A DNA stretch of 64,000 nucleotides from Bactrocera neohumeralis (Eukaryota > Arthropoda > Insecta > Diptera > Tephritidae). The notes beneath the pieces are model-generated. The model did no database searches. It was not told where the DNA came from and was given only the letters and a program-made list of their open reading frames with translations. Made by a program: the position numbers and the translations under genes. Below are positions 43,351 through 55,190 of this stretch, one piece after another; within the stretch, counting starts at the first letter, position 1, and every line of letters starts with the position of its first letter. The stretch covers positions 11,008,204-11,072,203 of the forward strand of contig NW_026089623.1 of the NCBI RefSeq assembly GCF_024586455.1, written 5' to 3'.

Positions 43351-45996
43351 GTCTCCAAGAGCCTTGGGTTCATAGAGGAGAGGTTAAAGGCCTCAAGGCG
43401 GAGTGCAATAAAGGAATCTTGGATCTCTCTAGTGAGAGACCTAGAACTTGCATAGTGGTCAGAAATAACATTGAATTCTTCTGCATTTCAGAGTTCCTGA
43501 CGCAGGATCTGGTGGGGTGCAAGCCAGGGCCTCGCGAAAATGTCACCTCGACACCAGAAGCGGCTGCATAAAGTTCTGGCTAGAGGTACGATGGACGCAG
43601 CAATAGCAATCAAAAGAGGTGACGGGACTTTTACGACCAGCGCAGAAAACAGAGCTACGGAGCTTCTGCGGGCGCATTTTCCGGAGACTATTCGGGTAGA
43701 CCAATGTCCTTCCGTGATCGAACACAGGCCATCCTGCGAGGATTGGAGAATAGCCAAACAGCTATATACGGCGGACTCGATCAGGTGGGCAATGGTCTCG
43801 TTTGAGAGATTCAAGTCTCCGGGAGTGGATGGCATCTTTCCAGCGCTGTTACAACAGAGGGAGCAGTTTCTACTGCCATACATGGTTCGGCTGCTGCGAG
43901 AGAGCCTCGCAATGGCGTACATCCCTGAAGTATGGAGGACAGCGAAGGTGATCTTCATAACCAAAGTAGGAAGGAAAGATTACTCATTGGCGAAATCCTT
44001 CAGGCCAATCAGTCTGACTTCTTTCCTGCTAAAAACCAAGGAAAAGATCGTGGACCATGAAATAAGGTCGAAAGCGCTGAAGAGGGCACCCCTGCATGCG
44101 GCTCAGCATGCGTACAGAGCGGGCAGATCTACCAGTACTGCTCTGTACCAGCTAACCTCTGAGATAGAGAGTTCACTGGAGAATGGGGAGGTGATGCTTT
44201 GCACTTTCTTGGACATCGAAGGTGCTTTTGACAGCACGTCTCATAGGAGTTTAGCCAGAGAACTGGAGAGAAGGAATGTGGCACCACCGGTGCGTAGATG
44301 GATAGAAGCTGTACAGCGCACCAGATTGCTGAGACCACAGTAGGAGATAAAAGAATTCGTCTCGGCACAACAAGAGGCTGCCCACAGGGGGGTGTGTTAT
44401 CACCCCTGCTGTGGAGTCTTGTCGTAGACGACCTGTTAGCAATGCTAAAGGACAATGGGATCCGCTGCCAAGGGTATGCGAACGATATTGTAATTATAGC
44501 CAAAGCCAAATATGGAGAAACTCTCTGCGACCTAATACAAAGAGGTCTAAACCTGGCAAAGGGGTGGTGCAGGGAGGGGAACATCAACCCCTCCAAGACG
44601 GCCATAGTCCCGTTTACGAGACGCAGGTCCCTACCCGGTCTCAAGAATCTCACACTAGGAGGCACAGAGATAGAGAGGACCAATAAGGTCAAATACCTCG
44701 GTCTCACGCTAGACTCTACTTTGCGGTGGAAGCAGCATGTAGACCTGACCTTGGTCAAAGCAACAAAGGCATTAATGGTGTGCAATCGGCTGGCGGTCGT
44801 CCTGGGGCTGTAAGCCAAGGATCGTTAGGTGGTTGTACACCATGATTGTGCGACCGATAATCACGTATGGGGCGGTGTCCTGGGCTTTAATAGCGTCGCA
44901 AGCTTCGCTAGGAACCCAACTATCGAAGCTACAACGGCTTGTTTGTGTCTGCATGACGGGCGCAATGCGTACTTGCCCAACGGCAGCTCTGGAGGTCCTG
45001 ATGGAGCTCACACCTCTTCATTTGGTGATCGGTCAAGTAGCCAAGCACTCACTTCTGCAAATGACAGCAGAGGGGTGTGGCAAAGGTAAGGTAATCTCGT
45101 TCCAGAGAATGGAGGTGATAAGTGGTAATATTCCAATAGCCCTCCTCCCGAAGGACAGCATTACCAAAACAATTAACTTCACGAAGAAGCTCAAGGTTAC
45201 CCTCGGCAACAAGAATGAGTGGAACGACTCTACTCTTGAGCTAACGCTGAGGAAAAGCACGTTGAAGTAGTACACCGACGGCTCGAAAACATCGGTGGGA
45301 ATTGGGGCAGGGATGGGTAGCTTTCCGAGCATTTTTCAGGCAGAGGTCTTTGCCATAAGTCGATGTATAGAGATAAACCTCCATCGCAACTACCACAATT
45401 AGCGAATAACTATACTCAGCGATAGTCAAGCGGCACTAAAAGCAATCTCCTCCTACGAGATCAAATCGCTACTAGTGCAGGAGTGTAGAGAACGGCTGAA
45501 CAGCCTAGCTGAACGAAACCAGGTGCACCTAATTTGGGTGCCTGGTCATAGTGGTATAGCCGGCAACGAACTGGCTGATGAGCTCGCCCGCTCGGCAGCT
45601 TCGACCACTACGGTAGGACACGAACCATTCACCGGGGTGGGCCCCCATACCGTAAAGGAGCTACTCCGTAAGAAAGAAAGAGTGGGCAGGGAGAGGAATT
45701 GGCAACGAGCGCATGGTATGCGACATGCTAAGTTGCTCTGCTACAACCAGAATAGGTTTAAATCAATAATTAACCTTCGAAGGAATAAACTCAGGCTACT
45801 GGTCGCATTCTACACCGGCCACTGCAAGCTGAATAGGCATTTATTTAACATGGGCCTATCATCTTGCGCCAACTGCCGGTTTTGCGACAGGAAGCCTGAA
45901 ACTCCGGAACTCCTGCTAACCGACTGCGCAGCAGTCTGTAGACGCAGGTTAAAGGCCCTTGGATACATGTTTTCGAATAGGGATCACAGCACCTAG
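43351..45996 (+). pseudogene. LINE ORF2 RT and RNase H, copy L2
   Basis: After a short endonuclease stub the frame jumps at about 43540 to the pre-RT linker; about 0.8 kb of endonuclease is missing. RT keeps MVRLLRESLAMAYIPEVW, LDIEGAFDSTSHRS and TRGCPQGGVLSPLL, but the palm motif is YAND at 44475-44486 (first catalytic Asp to Asn). Stops occur near 44341 and 44811. RNase H (about 45268-45610) shows YTDGSK, QAEVFAIS, LSDSQAALKA and GHSGIAGNELADELA, with a TAG near 45402. The C-terminus carries CANCRFCDRKPETPELLLTD. Confidence 0.8.
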
Positions 45997-46153
45997 TAGG
46001 ATATTGGACTTTATCAATATACTGGGGCTTAGCGAGTCCCTGTGAGTTAAGAGAGGGCACAATAGATCTAAGGTCGCGGTGCATTTCTCAATTATTTATC
46101 TATCTAAGATTATATTACTATCTAAATATGCATTTAATATAGGTTTGCTTTGG

Positions 46154-46218
46154 TCATTAAAAGTTTCGATATCATGTTAAAAGACCAAGCTGTCGCGCAT
46201 TTGCCCATATATAATTAT
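46154..46218 (+). repeat. Partial repeat unit, also at 47226
   Basis: ATTAAAAGTTTCGATATCAT and the following 45 bp recur at 47226-47290 with a few changes. Interrupted here by the LINE scrap at 46219. Confidence 0.75.
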
Positions 46219-46588
46219 GAAAACAACTGATGAGTCGACGTTGCGAGTTTTCGAGAGAAAGGTTCTGCGAAAGATGTATGGTCCTTTTCGCGTTGGCCAC
46301 GGCGAATATCCCATTCGATGAAACGATGAACTGTGTGAGTTATACGATGACAATGACTAGTTCAGCGAATTAAAAAACGGCGGCTATGCTGGCTAGGTTA
46401 ACAACGAAAACAATCCAGCTCTGAAAGTATCCGACGCAGTTCCCGCCGGGGGAAGCAGAGGAAGAGGAAGACCTCCAGGTGGAGAAGGACCTGACTTCGT
46501 TTGAAATCTCCAATTGGCGCAACGCAGCGAAAAGAAACGACTGGCGCGCTGTTGTTTACTTGGATATAATCGCGAAAGCGGTATCCAG
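46219..46588 (+). pseudogene. RTE-like LINE scrap, copy 5
   Basis: Degraded C-terminal part of the same LINE (ACTGATGAGTCGACGTTGCG, then GGAAGCAGAGGAAGAGGAAG). Contains several deletions against copy 4 and ends before the 3' tail. No readable frame. Confidence 0.8.
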
Positions 46589-46731
46589 TGAACGTTTATC
46601 ATAGAGAAGTTTCACGAATTAGATATCGTAACTTTTCGCAGGGGTACTCGGCAGAGATGAGGGAGTTTCACCACATACTAATTATAAGCGTGTTTCAACA
46701 GAGTTTGACATTTATATATTTGCTTTGATTA

Positions 46732-47205
46732 CACAGTACAACAGCTAATCTGGGAGGTGAGAAATTCCAAGTCAGGGTGATGGTACTAGCTCAGTATAGT
46801 AAAACCCTCAAAGGGTTTGGCATTCGTATGTGTCAGTTTTTTTTATGACCTTTTAAATTTCACAGTACAACAGCTAATCTGGGGGGGTGAGAAATTCCAA
46901 GTCAGGGTGATGGTACTAGGTCAGTATAGTAAAACCCTCAAAATTGGGTACCAAATATAGTGTGTAAAAGCTGCTACAACCGTCTAATGGATTGGAAAAT
47001 AGATAATAGTGGTTCGCAAGTTATGTTAAACTACGTTTTTGCCAAAATGTTACAACTAAGCGAAAAAACATCAAGATAAGGAAAAAATTTAAAAGGTCAT
47101 AAAAAAAACTGACACATACAAACGCCAAACCCTTTAAGGGTTTTACTATACCGACCTAGTACCATCACCCTGACTTGGAATTTCTCACCCCCCCGACAAT
47201 AATCC
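46732..47205. mobile_element. Fold-back MITE with a partly duplicated left arm
   Basis: The left arm GTGAGAAATTCCAAGTCAGG occurs twice (units starting 46732 and 46861, period 129) and once inverted at 47083-47200. The inverted arm matches the first unit through to ACCTTTTAAATTT. The flank CAGTACAACAGCTAATCT is included in the direct duplication. Confidence 0.75.
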
Positions 47206-47225
47206 CAAAAATGTTCCACAGTGTT

Positions 47226-48008
47226 ATTAAAAGTTTCGATATCATTTTAAAAGACAAAGTGGTCGCACATGTGCTCATATATATAATTATGTGTGGAAGT
47301 AACAAATATGACAGACCATAAGCATAATGTTTGTAAATTTGTCTACATGCAACTCATGTATGTATGTAACTATGTACACTCAATGCTTCATGTGAAATCT
47401 CCGTTGACACGTGCAACCAATTGCCGAAGCTCACGTTTTTTCAAAGAGTCAATTTGTCGAATGACTGACGCGACGTCAAAGCGTCACAACGTTGTGTTGT
47501 TGGTAGAAAATACGAGCTGTGCCGAAAAAATAAGCGAACGATCACCGATTGTCACCGATTCCCTTGCCGCTCTAACAGCGTTACCAACAAACTTGGGTAA
47601 GTATGTATGAATATGTATAAGCGTGCATTTATAAATCGACAACAGCTATGTTGCCACGTTTGTCACTTTTTTTCTGAAGAAACATCAGAAAGTTGTTCAA
47701 TTTATGATTTTTAGCGTTTCCCATCGTCGCGAAAAGCCGCTTGTGGGCAAAAGCATGCACGGGGAGATGTGACGGTGGCTGCTTTTATGAATGAAGCGAA
47801 TTTGCTTGTTGAAAGTGCGCTTGCGTTCATGAATGAAAATATTGTTTTTGTGTGTTTTTCTACAAATTTGGGCATCGACTATTTGGCTTCCATATTGACT
47901 TGTGATGCTGCATATGCTATTCGAGACAATTGTTGTGTTTGTAGAAGAACAATGTTTTTAGTTTTTGTGGGCGACATATGTATTTACATGTGTACGCATA
48001 TGTATATA
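47226..48008 (+). repeat. Non-coding repeat, copy 1 of about 0.8 kb
   Basis: Shares blocks in the same order with 50369-51200: GAGCTGTGCCGAAAAAA, ATCGACAACAGCTATGTTGC, TTCAATTTATGATTTTTAGC, CCATCGTCGCGAAAAG and CATATTGACTTGTGATGCT. No conserved reading frame. Class unknown. Confidence 0.7.
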
Positions 48009-48180
48009 TTTTTTTTTTTTTTTTTTTTTTTTAAGTAGGGGGAAGCATCAAAAAGCCGGAGTGCGGAACTTTAATCCGCTAAACCTAACCTACTCCCAAC
48101 TCCAGACTCTCCCACGGAACCACCTGATTAAGTATTACTTCGTGGGAGTGATAAGACATTTAAGTCTAAAAGACATTTAA
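48009..48180 (-). mobile_element. R1-type LINE 3' end with 24-nt poly(A)
   Basis: A T run at 48009-48032 is followed by text also found at the 3' end of the R1-type element (CACGGAACCACCTGATTAAG; compare 51252). On the minus strand it is a severely 5'-truncated LINE with a poly(A) tail. Confidence 0.7.
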
Positions 48181-48639
48181 GTCGCATATGTATATGTAGG
48201 TTTGCGTATGCATAATTTGTGTGTCTATGCTATACGCATATATTTATGTAAGTACATATGAGCAGAGCACACATGTTATTACTGATAAGTGATAATATGA
48301 TTTGAATTCGCGAAAGCGAATATGGTCGAGATACATGTGAATAAAAGTTTTGGATAATAAATGATAGGATTTATGTACTTACCTTTATCACTATTGTAAT
48401 ATATTAAGTTTTTTAGTATATTATGATTGTTTGTTATATACATATGTAATAAAGTATACACATAATTATGTACATATATCAAATATAAGAAATAATTAAA
48501 AAAGTAGGACTTATTTTCCCATTAACTACATATACTTATTGCTCTGAAAAAGTTAATTAATTAAAATATATTCAATTGCACCTGTATTCATAAATATGCA
48601 CAAAACGAATACATTTGAGTACATATTTACTTATTTAAT
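48181..48639. other. AT-rich spacer
   Basis: No gene or repeat of note seen. Confidence 0.5.
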
Positions 48640-50040
48640 AAACCATACCCCAATCGGCTTTATACATCGAATAGGTAGTACAACATACAAAATTAAGTAC
48701 CAAAAAAAAACATGATATAGAGATAAGAATGTGGAAAGCGTGATATATACACAATCGGTTGGATGTAAGTAACGAGTTAGTGGTAGATAAACAGTACATT
48801 TTTGGTGTGCGAGATGAAGGCTTGATATGTTCCTCCGTAAAAATCAATTTCTGCGTGTAGTGAGTTTACGAAATTAGCAATCCTATTATTTGGTCGGTGG
48901 TATACGTAGTTTCGTTGAGACTTTGTTGTTTTTAACAGTCTGTTATGCCTGAGCGAGAGGCTAGTAGTAGCAAGCTCAAATCTGCTGAGTGCTTCGGAGG
49001 AGTCAACCAGACCGTTGACAATTTTGTAGAAAAATGCCGCATCAGAAACCTTCCGACGCGATGTTAAGCTGCTGAGTCTGAAGCGGGAGCGGATGTCCTA
49101 AGTGGAGAGTCCCTGCATCCTTAACGATTGATGGAACAACAATGTCTTGCAAAATTTGTTTTGTATTCTCTCAACTCTGTTGATAAGTGTATCAGTATAT
49201 GGAGACCAGATTACACAGCCATACTCTAGTATTGGCAGTACAAGTGAGCGGTATAGACTGACAAGAGAATTTGGGTTGTTGAAATCCCTTCCTGTTCTGA
49301 TGATGAGTCCTAGAATTTTAAAAGATTGCACAGTTATTTTGTCAGTATGCTTTGCAAAAGTGAGTTTGTTATCTGTTATAATTCCTAGATCCTTGATTTC
49401 GGTTAATTCCTGTAGATATTCGTTGTTGAGTTTGTAGTTGGTGACAATGTTGTTATGAGAGCGTAAGAAGGATACGACAGCGCATTTTTTAGCATTGAGA
49501 TCGAGATTATTTTTAAGGCACCAGGTTGACAAGCAGTCGATATCTTGTTGTAGTTGTATGACATCGGAATCGTTAGAAATAATTCTGAATATTTTCAATT
49601 CATCGGCATATAGCAGACATTCAGACATTCATTGATAAAAAATATTAAAGAGTAGTGGTCCTAAATGCGATCCCTGAGGAACTCCAGATGTGACCTCATA
49701 TTCTCTAGACAGATATCCGTCAACGCTGACTTGTAGGAACCTGTCAGTTAAATATGAGTTAAGCCAATCCAGTGCGGTGCCATTGACACCATAGTTATTG
49801 AGTTTTGAGACGAGTATCATATGGTCAACACGATCAAAAGCTTTACTGAAGTCAGTGTAGATTGAATATACCTTTTGTCCTTCATTCAGTGCGTTGAGTA
49901 TATAGTTGACATACAGGTAGAGATTTGACACGGTTGATCTGCCACCCACAAATCCATGTTGTTTTGTAGTGATGATATCCTTGAAGGTTAGAGATAGTTG
50001 AGCCAGAGAATGTAAAAACATAGAGAAGGTGCAAATCGAT
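48640..50040 (-). pseudogene. Jockey-type LINE RT, 3' half
   Basis: Minus strand: HGFVGGRSTVSNLYLYV, IYTDFSKAFDRVDH (palm Asp) and SGVPQGSHLGPLLFNIF, a stop at 49629, then SECLLYADELKIFRI, LDLNAKKCAVVSF and RSLVLPILEYGCVIWSPYTD. The C-terminal part continues in other frames to about 48840 (DAAFFYKIVNGLVDSSEALS). The catalytic motif is YADE (49610-49599) where jockey-clade RTs have YADD. Endonuclease and ORF1 are absent. Two stops or frame changes are visible. Confidence 0.82.
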
Positions 50041-50368
50041 TTGACGGCTAACAGAGCTGATAGGTTTATAGTACAGAATTCACCATTCTCGCTGCTATTT
50101 AGCAGAATTGAGCACGTTCAATGGCAGAAATATATGTAAAACGACTAAATTCATGCTTTGAAGAAAAATATACAAAGTCACACAGAGAATAAAAACAAGC
50201 ATTCTCTGAGTCACATATGAGCGATTATTTTGTATCATATGAACCATTTTTTTCCGAAAAATTCTATTTTTTTTACAAAAACGGGAAAAATTAAATAAAA
50301 AATAATTTTAAATAAATTATTATGTCAAAAATTATAGATACTTATTTCAACTATTACGAAAAGAATAT
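50041..50368. other. AT-rich spacer
   Basis: No gene seen; probably LINE 5' flank and host DNA. Confidence 0.4.
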
Positions 50369-51205
50369 GTGCCAAATGAACTTAAATGTGCTCATATAAA
50401 CACGTCTTGGGTCACTCCATGCATATTCGCATTATTTTTCGTTATCATTTCCATATTTGTAGCAATAGAATTTATATGGCATATACATATGTATATTATT
50501 TCTTTGGCACATTTGTCTGTATGTTTACGAAAGCAAATGCGAGCCACATACATATGTACATACATTCATAATAACAAGTGTCGCACGCAGAAAATCCAAG
50601 CTGTGCCGAAAAAAATAAACGAATGGCCGCCGATTGTTACCGCTTCCATTGCTGCTCGAACAGCTTCGCCAACAAGCTAGCGTAAATATGTATGTTTTTG
50701 TATGAGCTTGCATACATATCGACACTGACTTTTGCGAGCCACGGAAAAATATTTTAGAATTGAAAAATATTGCAAATCGACAACAGCTATGTTGCCACTT
50801 TTCTCACTTCTTTCTTAAAACAAACACCAGAAAGAAGTTCAATTTATGATTTTTAGCTTTTGCCATCGTCGCGAAAAGACGCTTGTTGGCAAAGGCATGC
50901 TCGGGGAGATGTTACGGCGTCAGTTTTTATGAATGAAGCGAGGTCGCTTGTGGAATTTGCGCCTGCGTTTATGACTGAAATAGTTTTTGTTGTAAAATTT
51001 ACTACATTTGGGCTTCGCCAATTTGGCTGACATATTGACTTGTGATGCTTATGCTGAGACGATTGTTGTTTTTGTAGAACAATGTTTCAATTTTTTGTTG
51101 TTGACATATTCATATGTGTACGCAGTGATGAAATCATGATTTAAATTTCTGCCCGCGCACTTGCGTATACATACATTCATATGAGCATGTGCAGATACAC
51201 AAGAT
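50369..51205 (+). repeat. Non-coding repeat, copy 2 of about 0.8 kb
   Basis: Second, diverged copy of 47226-48008 in the same orientation. Like copy 1 it is followed by R1-type 3' sequence. Could be two LTRs, a tandem duplication or dispersed copies. Confidence 0.65.
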
Positions 51206-51462
51206 AGGATTTTTTTTATTTTAAACCTACTCCCATTTCCAGATTTTCTCACGGAACCACCTGATTAAGTATTACTTTGTGGGATAAGACATTTAAGTCT
51301 CTTCTATGGCACGGACTGACGGACGCCTACTCTGGTCTATATGTCTCAGTTTTGTTATGATTGAGGCTGCCGCTTCGCTGACAGCTCTCCAGTTCTCAGT
51401 GGACTGACAAATGAGTGTCGTAAAATTTTCCACTGTAAAACTACCACCAAGTGTAGTTTCAT

Positions 51463-53342
51463 TCATCTCATTACCTTTGCAAGTAAAAAACGCCGGCTGG
51501 AAAGCACGCAGCCTTTATTTGCCATCATTCTTGATAAAGCATTCAGGATTTTATTCGCTTTACCTGCAGTGTATTCTAGGTGGTCCTTAAATTTGGGCCT
51601 TGAGTCTACTATTACTCCCAGATTTTTTAGGTGTGGCTGTGAATGAATCTGGCACTGCCCTATGGTGAGAGAAATACTTTCCTCCACTGTTATTGTACTT
51701 ATGAGCAAGATTTCAGTCTTCTGCTCCGCCAGTTCTAAACTCATTGAGGAGAACCATTGGCGCAGACCGTTTATGCACTCGTTGCATTTGCTCCGGAGGT
51801 CATCGAGGTGTTTAGCAACTGCTACCACAATAAGGTCGTCTGCATATGCAACTAATTTAATAGCTTTTGGTTGGTGTCTCCTTAGTACCCCATCATACAT
51901 TATGTTACAAAACAGGGGACCTAGTACCGAGCCTTGCGGTACTCCACTCGAGATAGAGTAGCTCTTGGTGCCTTCATCTGTATCGAATAAAAATCATTTC
52001 TGCGAACAATTTTGGTTTCAAAGTCATGGCTTCCTTTAATGCTCTGTTTGGTATGCCATCTAATCCAGCACTTTGCTGCTTTTAATTTTTTCGGTTATGG
52101 CCAATATTTCTTCTTCACTAACTAGCAGTGGTGGCTCTGCGACTTCGGTTCGGGGCTTAGCATAAGAAATAGTGTGGTGTTTTGGGAACAAGGTTTCCAC
52201 GATATTTCTCATAACGGATGCGCTTTTGGGTTGATGTGCTTTATTTTTAAATTTAGACATACAGATTTTGTATGCTGTTCCCCAGGGGTCTTCGTTTGCT
52301 TCCTCACAGAGTTTTTCAAAACACTTCTTTTTAATGCGGCCATTGGCTGATTTTAGAAGCTTCTTCTGACTTTTAAATATTTGTCTGAGACTGCTTTCAT
52401 TTTCTTCCCGTTGATTTCGTTGTAAGCGGCGTCTAGCTGAATGGCAGGGATTTCTAAGTCCAGTTATTTCTTCATTCCACCAATACGCTGGCTTCCGGTT
52501 GTTGTGGTGTACTGTCCTACGTATGGTTGCGTCGCATGCTGTGAACAGTTCTTTTCGCACTGAGGATACCAAGTGCATGGCGTCTTCGCCTTGTATATTT
52601 GCTGAACTCCAGACAACCTCTAAAAGTTCGGCATCAAAATCGTTTTGTTTCCAGTTTCGTTTTTGGCATGTGTTCCTGCTGCGGCGTTCCGTTCCTCCAG
52701 CATAAGAGACTTCAGCAATAATAGCCATGTGGTCACTATATGTAAATATGTCCGTCACCGCCCACTTAATGCGCCTGCTAAGAGCGTCTTTGGCGAACAT
52801 GAGGTCGATTATAGAGCCTTTGTTTCCCTTTTGAAAAGTATTTTGCGTTCCGCTATTCAAAATCGTAAGATTCGTTTGGCCGAGGAATTCAAGTATCAGA
52901 CGCCCACGATGGTTTGTGCGCTTACTACCCCAAGCAGTCACCTGCGATTATAATTGGTGACTTGCCTCTGGTTTCTAGAGCAAGTTCCAGGAGGAAGTAT
53001 TCAAAATCTTTAATTGATGCACTGGGAGGAGCATAGCAATTAACAAAGTATATGCCTCGTTCCGGAGCGAGACATAAATGGTTGTCCTTTACATGACCAT
53101 ATTGCAGCCTTGCCAGATATGTCTGTAGTCCAGATGCTTTCCGAACGCTGAGAGTATTGTTCGCTTAGTAAGGCGACATCAATGTTTTTTTCAAATACTG
53201 TCTGTTTTAGTAGCTCTTGTGCTGCTGCGCAATGATTTAAGTTTAATTGTATTATCCTCATTTCCCTAACGATTTCGCCATCTCCAGATATTTGGGGCAC
53301 GAAGTACTCAAGGCCGAGTGTGCTCCTTTTCAAAGCATGCAA
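51463..53342 (-). pseudogene. R1-type ORF2, large RT deletion
   Basis: Start MRIIQLNLNHCAAAQELLKQ from ATG about 53261, overlapping ORF1. The endonuclease continues with frame changes near 53085 and 52940 (CYAPPSASIKDFEYFLLEL, then SIIDLMFAKDALSRR and YSDHMAIIAEV). The linker reads KPAYWWNEEITGLRN. At 52060 the fingers stop at ITEKIKSSKVLD, and the text resumes with SGVPQGSVLGPLFCN and KLVAYADDLIVVA (intact YADD near 51846-51835). Most of the fingers and palm A are deleted. Confidence 0.8.
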
Positions 53343-54554
53343 CTTGGATTGTTAGAACATGACTTCGCTACATGTCCACTGGCTCCACAACGTGTACATA
53401 GAGACGACCTGTCCACGGGGTTGGAGCATTTGTGCACCATGTGCCCCAAATGAAAACACCTGAAGCAACGGGGAATAGGGGAGTATTTCCGGAGGCGACA
53501 TACAGGCCACCCCATCTTTATTTTGCCTACCTGGAGCGCAGTCTTGGCATCCTGGGGGCGCAGGCATGAGACAGCTATTTGAGTACCGCTTCGGGTCTTT
53601 TGCATACTCTTATCGTTTATTTTTCCCAGATTTTCTATTCCACACTCTTTTTGTATGGCTTCGCAAACCTCTTCTGGAGAAGTTATTTCATCCAAATCCT
53701 TGCAAATAATCATAACGTTGTGGGTTTTGGGCTGTATCACAGCCATTTCACCGACCACTCCTTCTAAGGCACTTTGGAACGCTTCAGCTCTCTTATCCGC
53801 TTGGTTCTTCAGCTCTAATAGCAGGTCTCCTTTCAACGTTTTTCTTCTGTACGTGACGCTTGAGCCCAATTCCTCTAAGCCACTGTCACCATTTATTTTT
53901 CGGAGAATATCCGCGTATGATGCTCCATCCTTTTTCGTAAGTATGATGGCGTCTGACCTCGATCTAATTTTCTTTTCGAGTGGTCTTCGATTTTTAACAA
54001 CGTCCACCCAAGCTTCGCCTGCGCTGGGTCTAACCGTTGTATTGGCTTGCTTCAATTTCGCTGCCTCGCTGTAGGTGGGCTGCTCTGTTTTATTTGTATT
54101 TTTCGGCTTTTTAGTGGGAGGTAGAAAGCCTATTGTCTCACGCATCCTTTTCGGGGTATTTACCTCCTTAGCCATTGGGAAACCCTGGGATGCTTTCCCT
54201 ACCATAATCCTTTTAGGTAGGTTTCCGCCTCTCTCAGCCTTAGCATGGAGCGCCACCATGTTGCTTACTAGGTCGCGCATAGCCTGGTTTATGTGCCTTT
54301 GGCCAGCCATCATGTTCTCCAGTTCTTTTATTTTACTACCCATCTGGTTAAAGTTTTGGGTAGTTTCGCCACTTTGCATTTTTTCCGAGAGAGAGAAAAC
54401 CACCTTCAATTATGTGGTTGACATTTTCGCATCCTCTTTTTGATCCAGCAGTGGTGGATAGCTCACTTTTTCCATTAGGAGGCGTTCTCATAATTCTTGA
54501 GTTCCTTCTAAATGAATTCTCCGGGGTGCATCCACTACTGTTCTCAGAGGCCAT
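53330..54554 (-). pseudogene. R1-type ORF1 with CCHC zinc knuckles
   Basis: ATG at 54554 (MASENSSGCTPENSFRRNSR). A frameshift near 54400 leads to a 359-codon frame. A coiled-coil-like stretch (MGSKIKELENMMAGQ) is followed by a basic linker, an RRM-like middle (MIICKDLDEITSPEEVCEAI) and two CCHC knuckles: CFRCFHLGHMVHKC and CTRCGASGHVAKSC. A third begins at the end. It would bind RNA in the LINE particle. One frameshift is the only clear lesion. Confidence 0.8.
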
Positions 54555-55127
54555 ACCTCAATGAGAAAATAGTTGGAAGCTACTGACAATAAGTATGTTC
54601 AGTCACTGCCCCTAAAACCTTGCTTATATTTTTTGTAGTAGGCAATGCCAAAACCAAAGGGAATACGAAAAAGGAGAAACAAAAAGGAGAACAGCTGAGT
54701 GATCAAAACAAAAACGGCAATGCAAAAATATTAGCACGCGTTTTGTTAGGGTTGCTGTTTTCAGGGGAAAAATAATATGTTTTTAATAAAACAACACAAA
54801 GTATATACGGGTAAGTGCAAATGAATTTTAATTAAAAAATACAAATTGTACTTATCTTAACTTGCAGATTTAGTGTCCGTTTAGTTGTTTTAGCTTTCGA
54901 AAAGCGAAAATTGCTAACTATTGGTGTGAAAAACTAGGAATTCCTGACAAAACCCCAGGACCGCACCAAAAACACAACCACTTCACTTGAAATTTCAACG
55001 CTGTTACAAGATAGGATAGAAGATGTATGTATATGTATATTGTTGATAAATTTAATTTCTATTAGTAAGAAAAATATTTATTACTATAGTAAACGATGTT
55101 AAAAGGCAAAAATTAAAAATAAAATCT

Positions 55128-55190
55128 GTTGAGATTCGAACCAGTGTACTCAACGTGACTTTTCAAGCGCTAACCACTAACACCACTATT
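55128..55190 (-). other. tRNA-like sequence (pol III A and B boxes)
   Basis: Minus strand: TTAGTGGTTAGCGCTTG (A-box-like) and GGTTCGAATCTC (B box), about 30 nt apart. The D arm can pair GTGT with GCGC, but the T and acceptor stems pair poorly. It fits a tRNA pseudogene or SINE head better than a working tRNA. Confidence 0.35.

Larger units (their letters stand above)
41900..46075 (+). mobile_element. LOA/I-type LINE, copy L2, 3'-complete
   Basis: Same family as L1, in the same orientation, with most of the endonuclease deleted but RT, thumb, RNase H and C-terminal zinc-finger-like part present. The 5' UTR is taken to start near 41900. Confidence 0.78.
51206..55000 (-). mobile_element. R1-type LINE, minus strand
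   Basis: ORF1 with CCHC knuckles and ORF2 with endonuclease and RT, 3' UTR and an A-rich end (complement of GGATTTTTTTTATTTTAAAC at 51208). The 5' limit near 55000 is approximate. R1 clade is proposed from the knuckle pattern and from the ORF2 start MRIIQLNLNHC. Confidence 0.8.
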
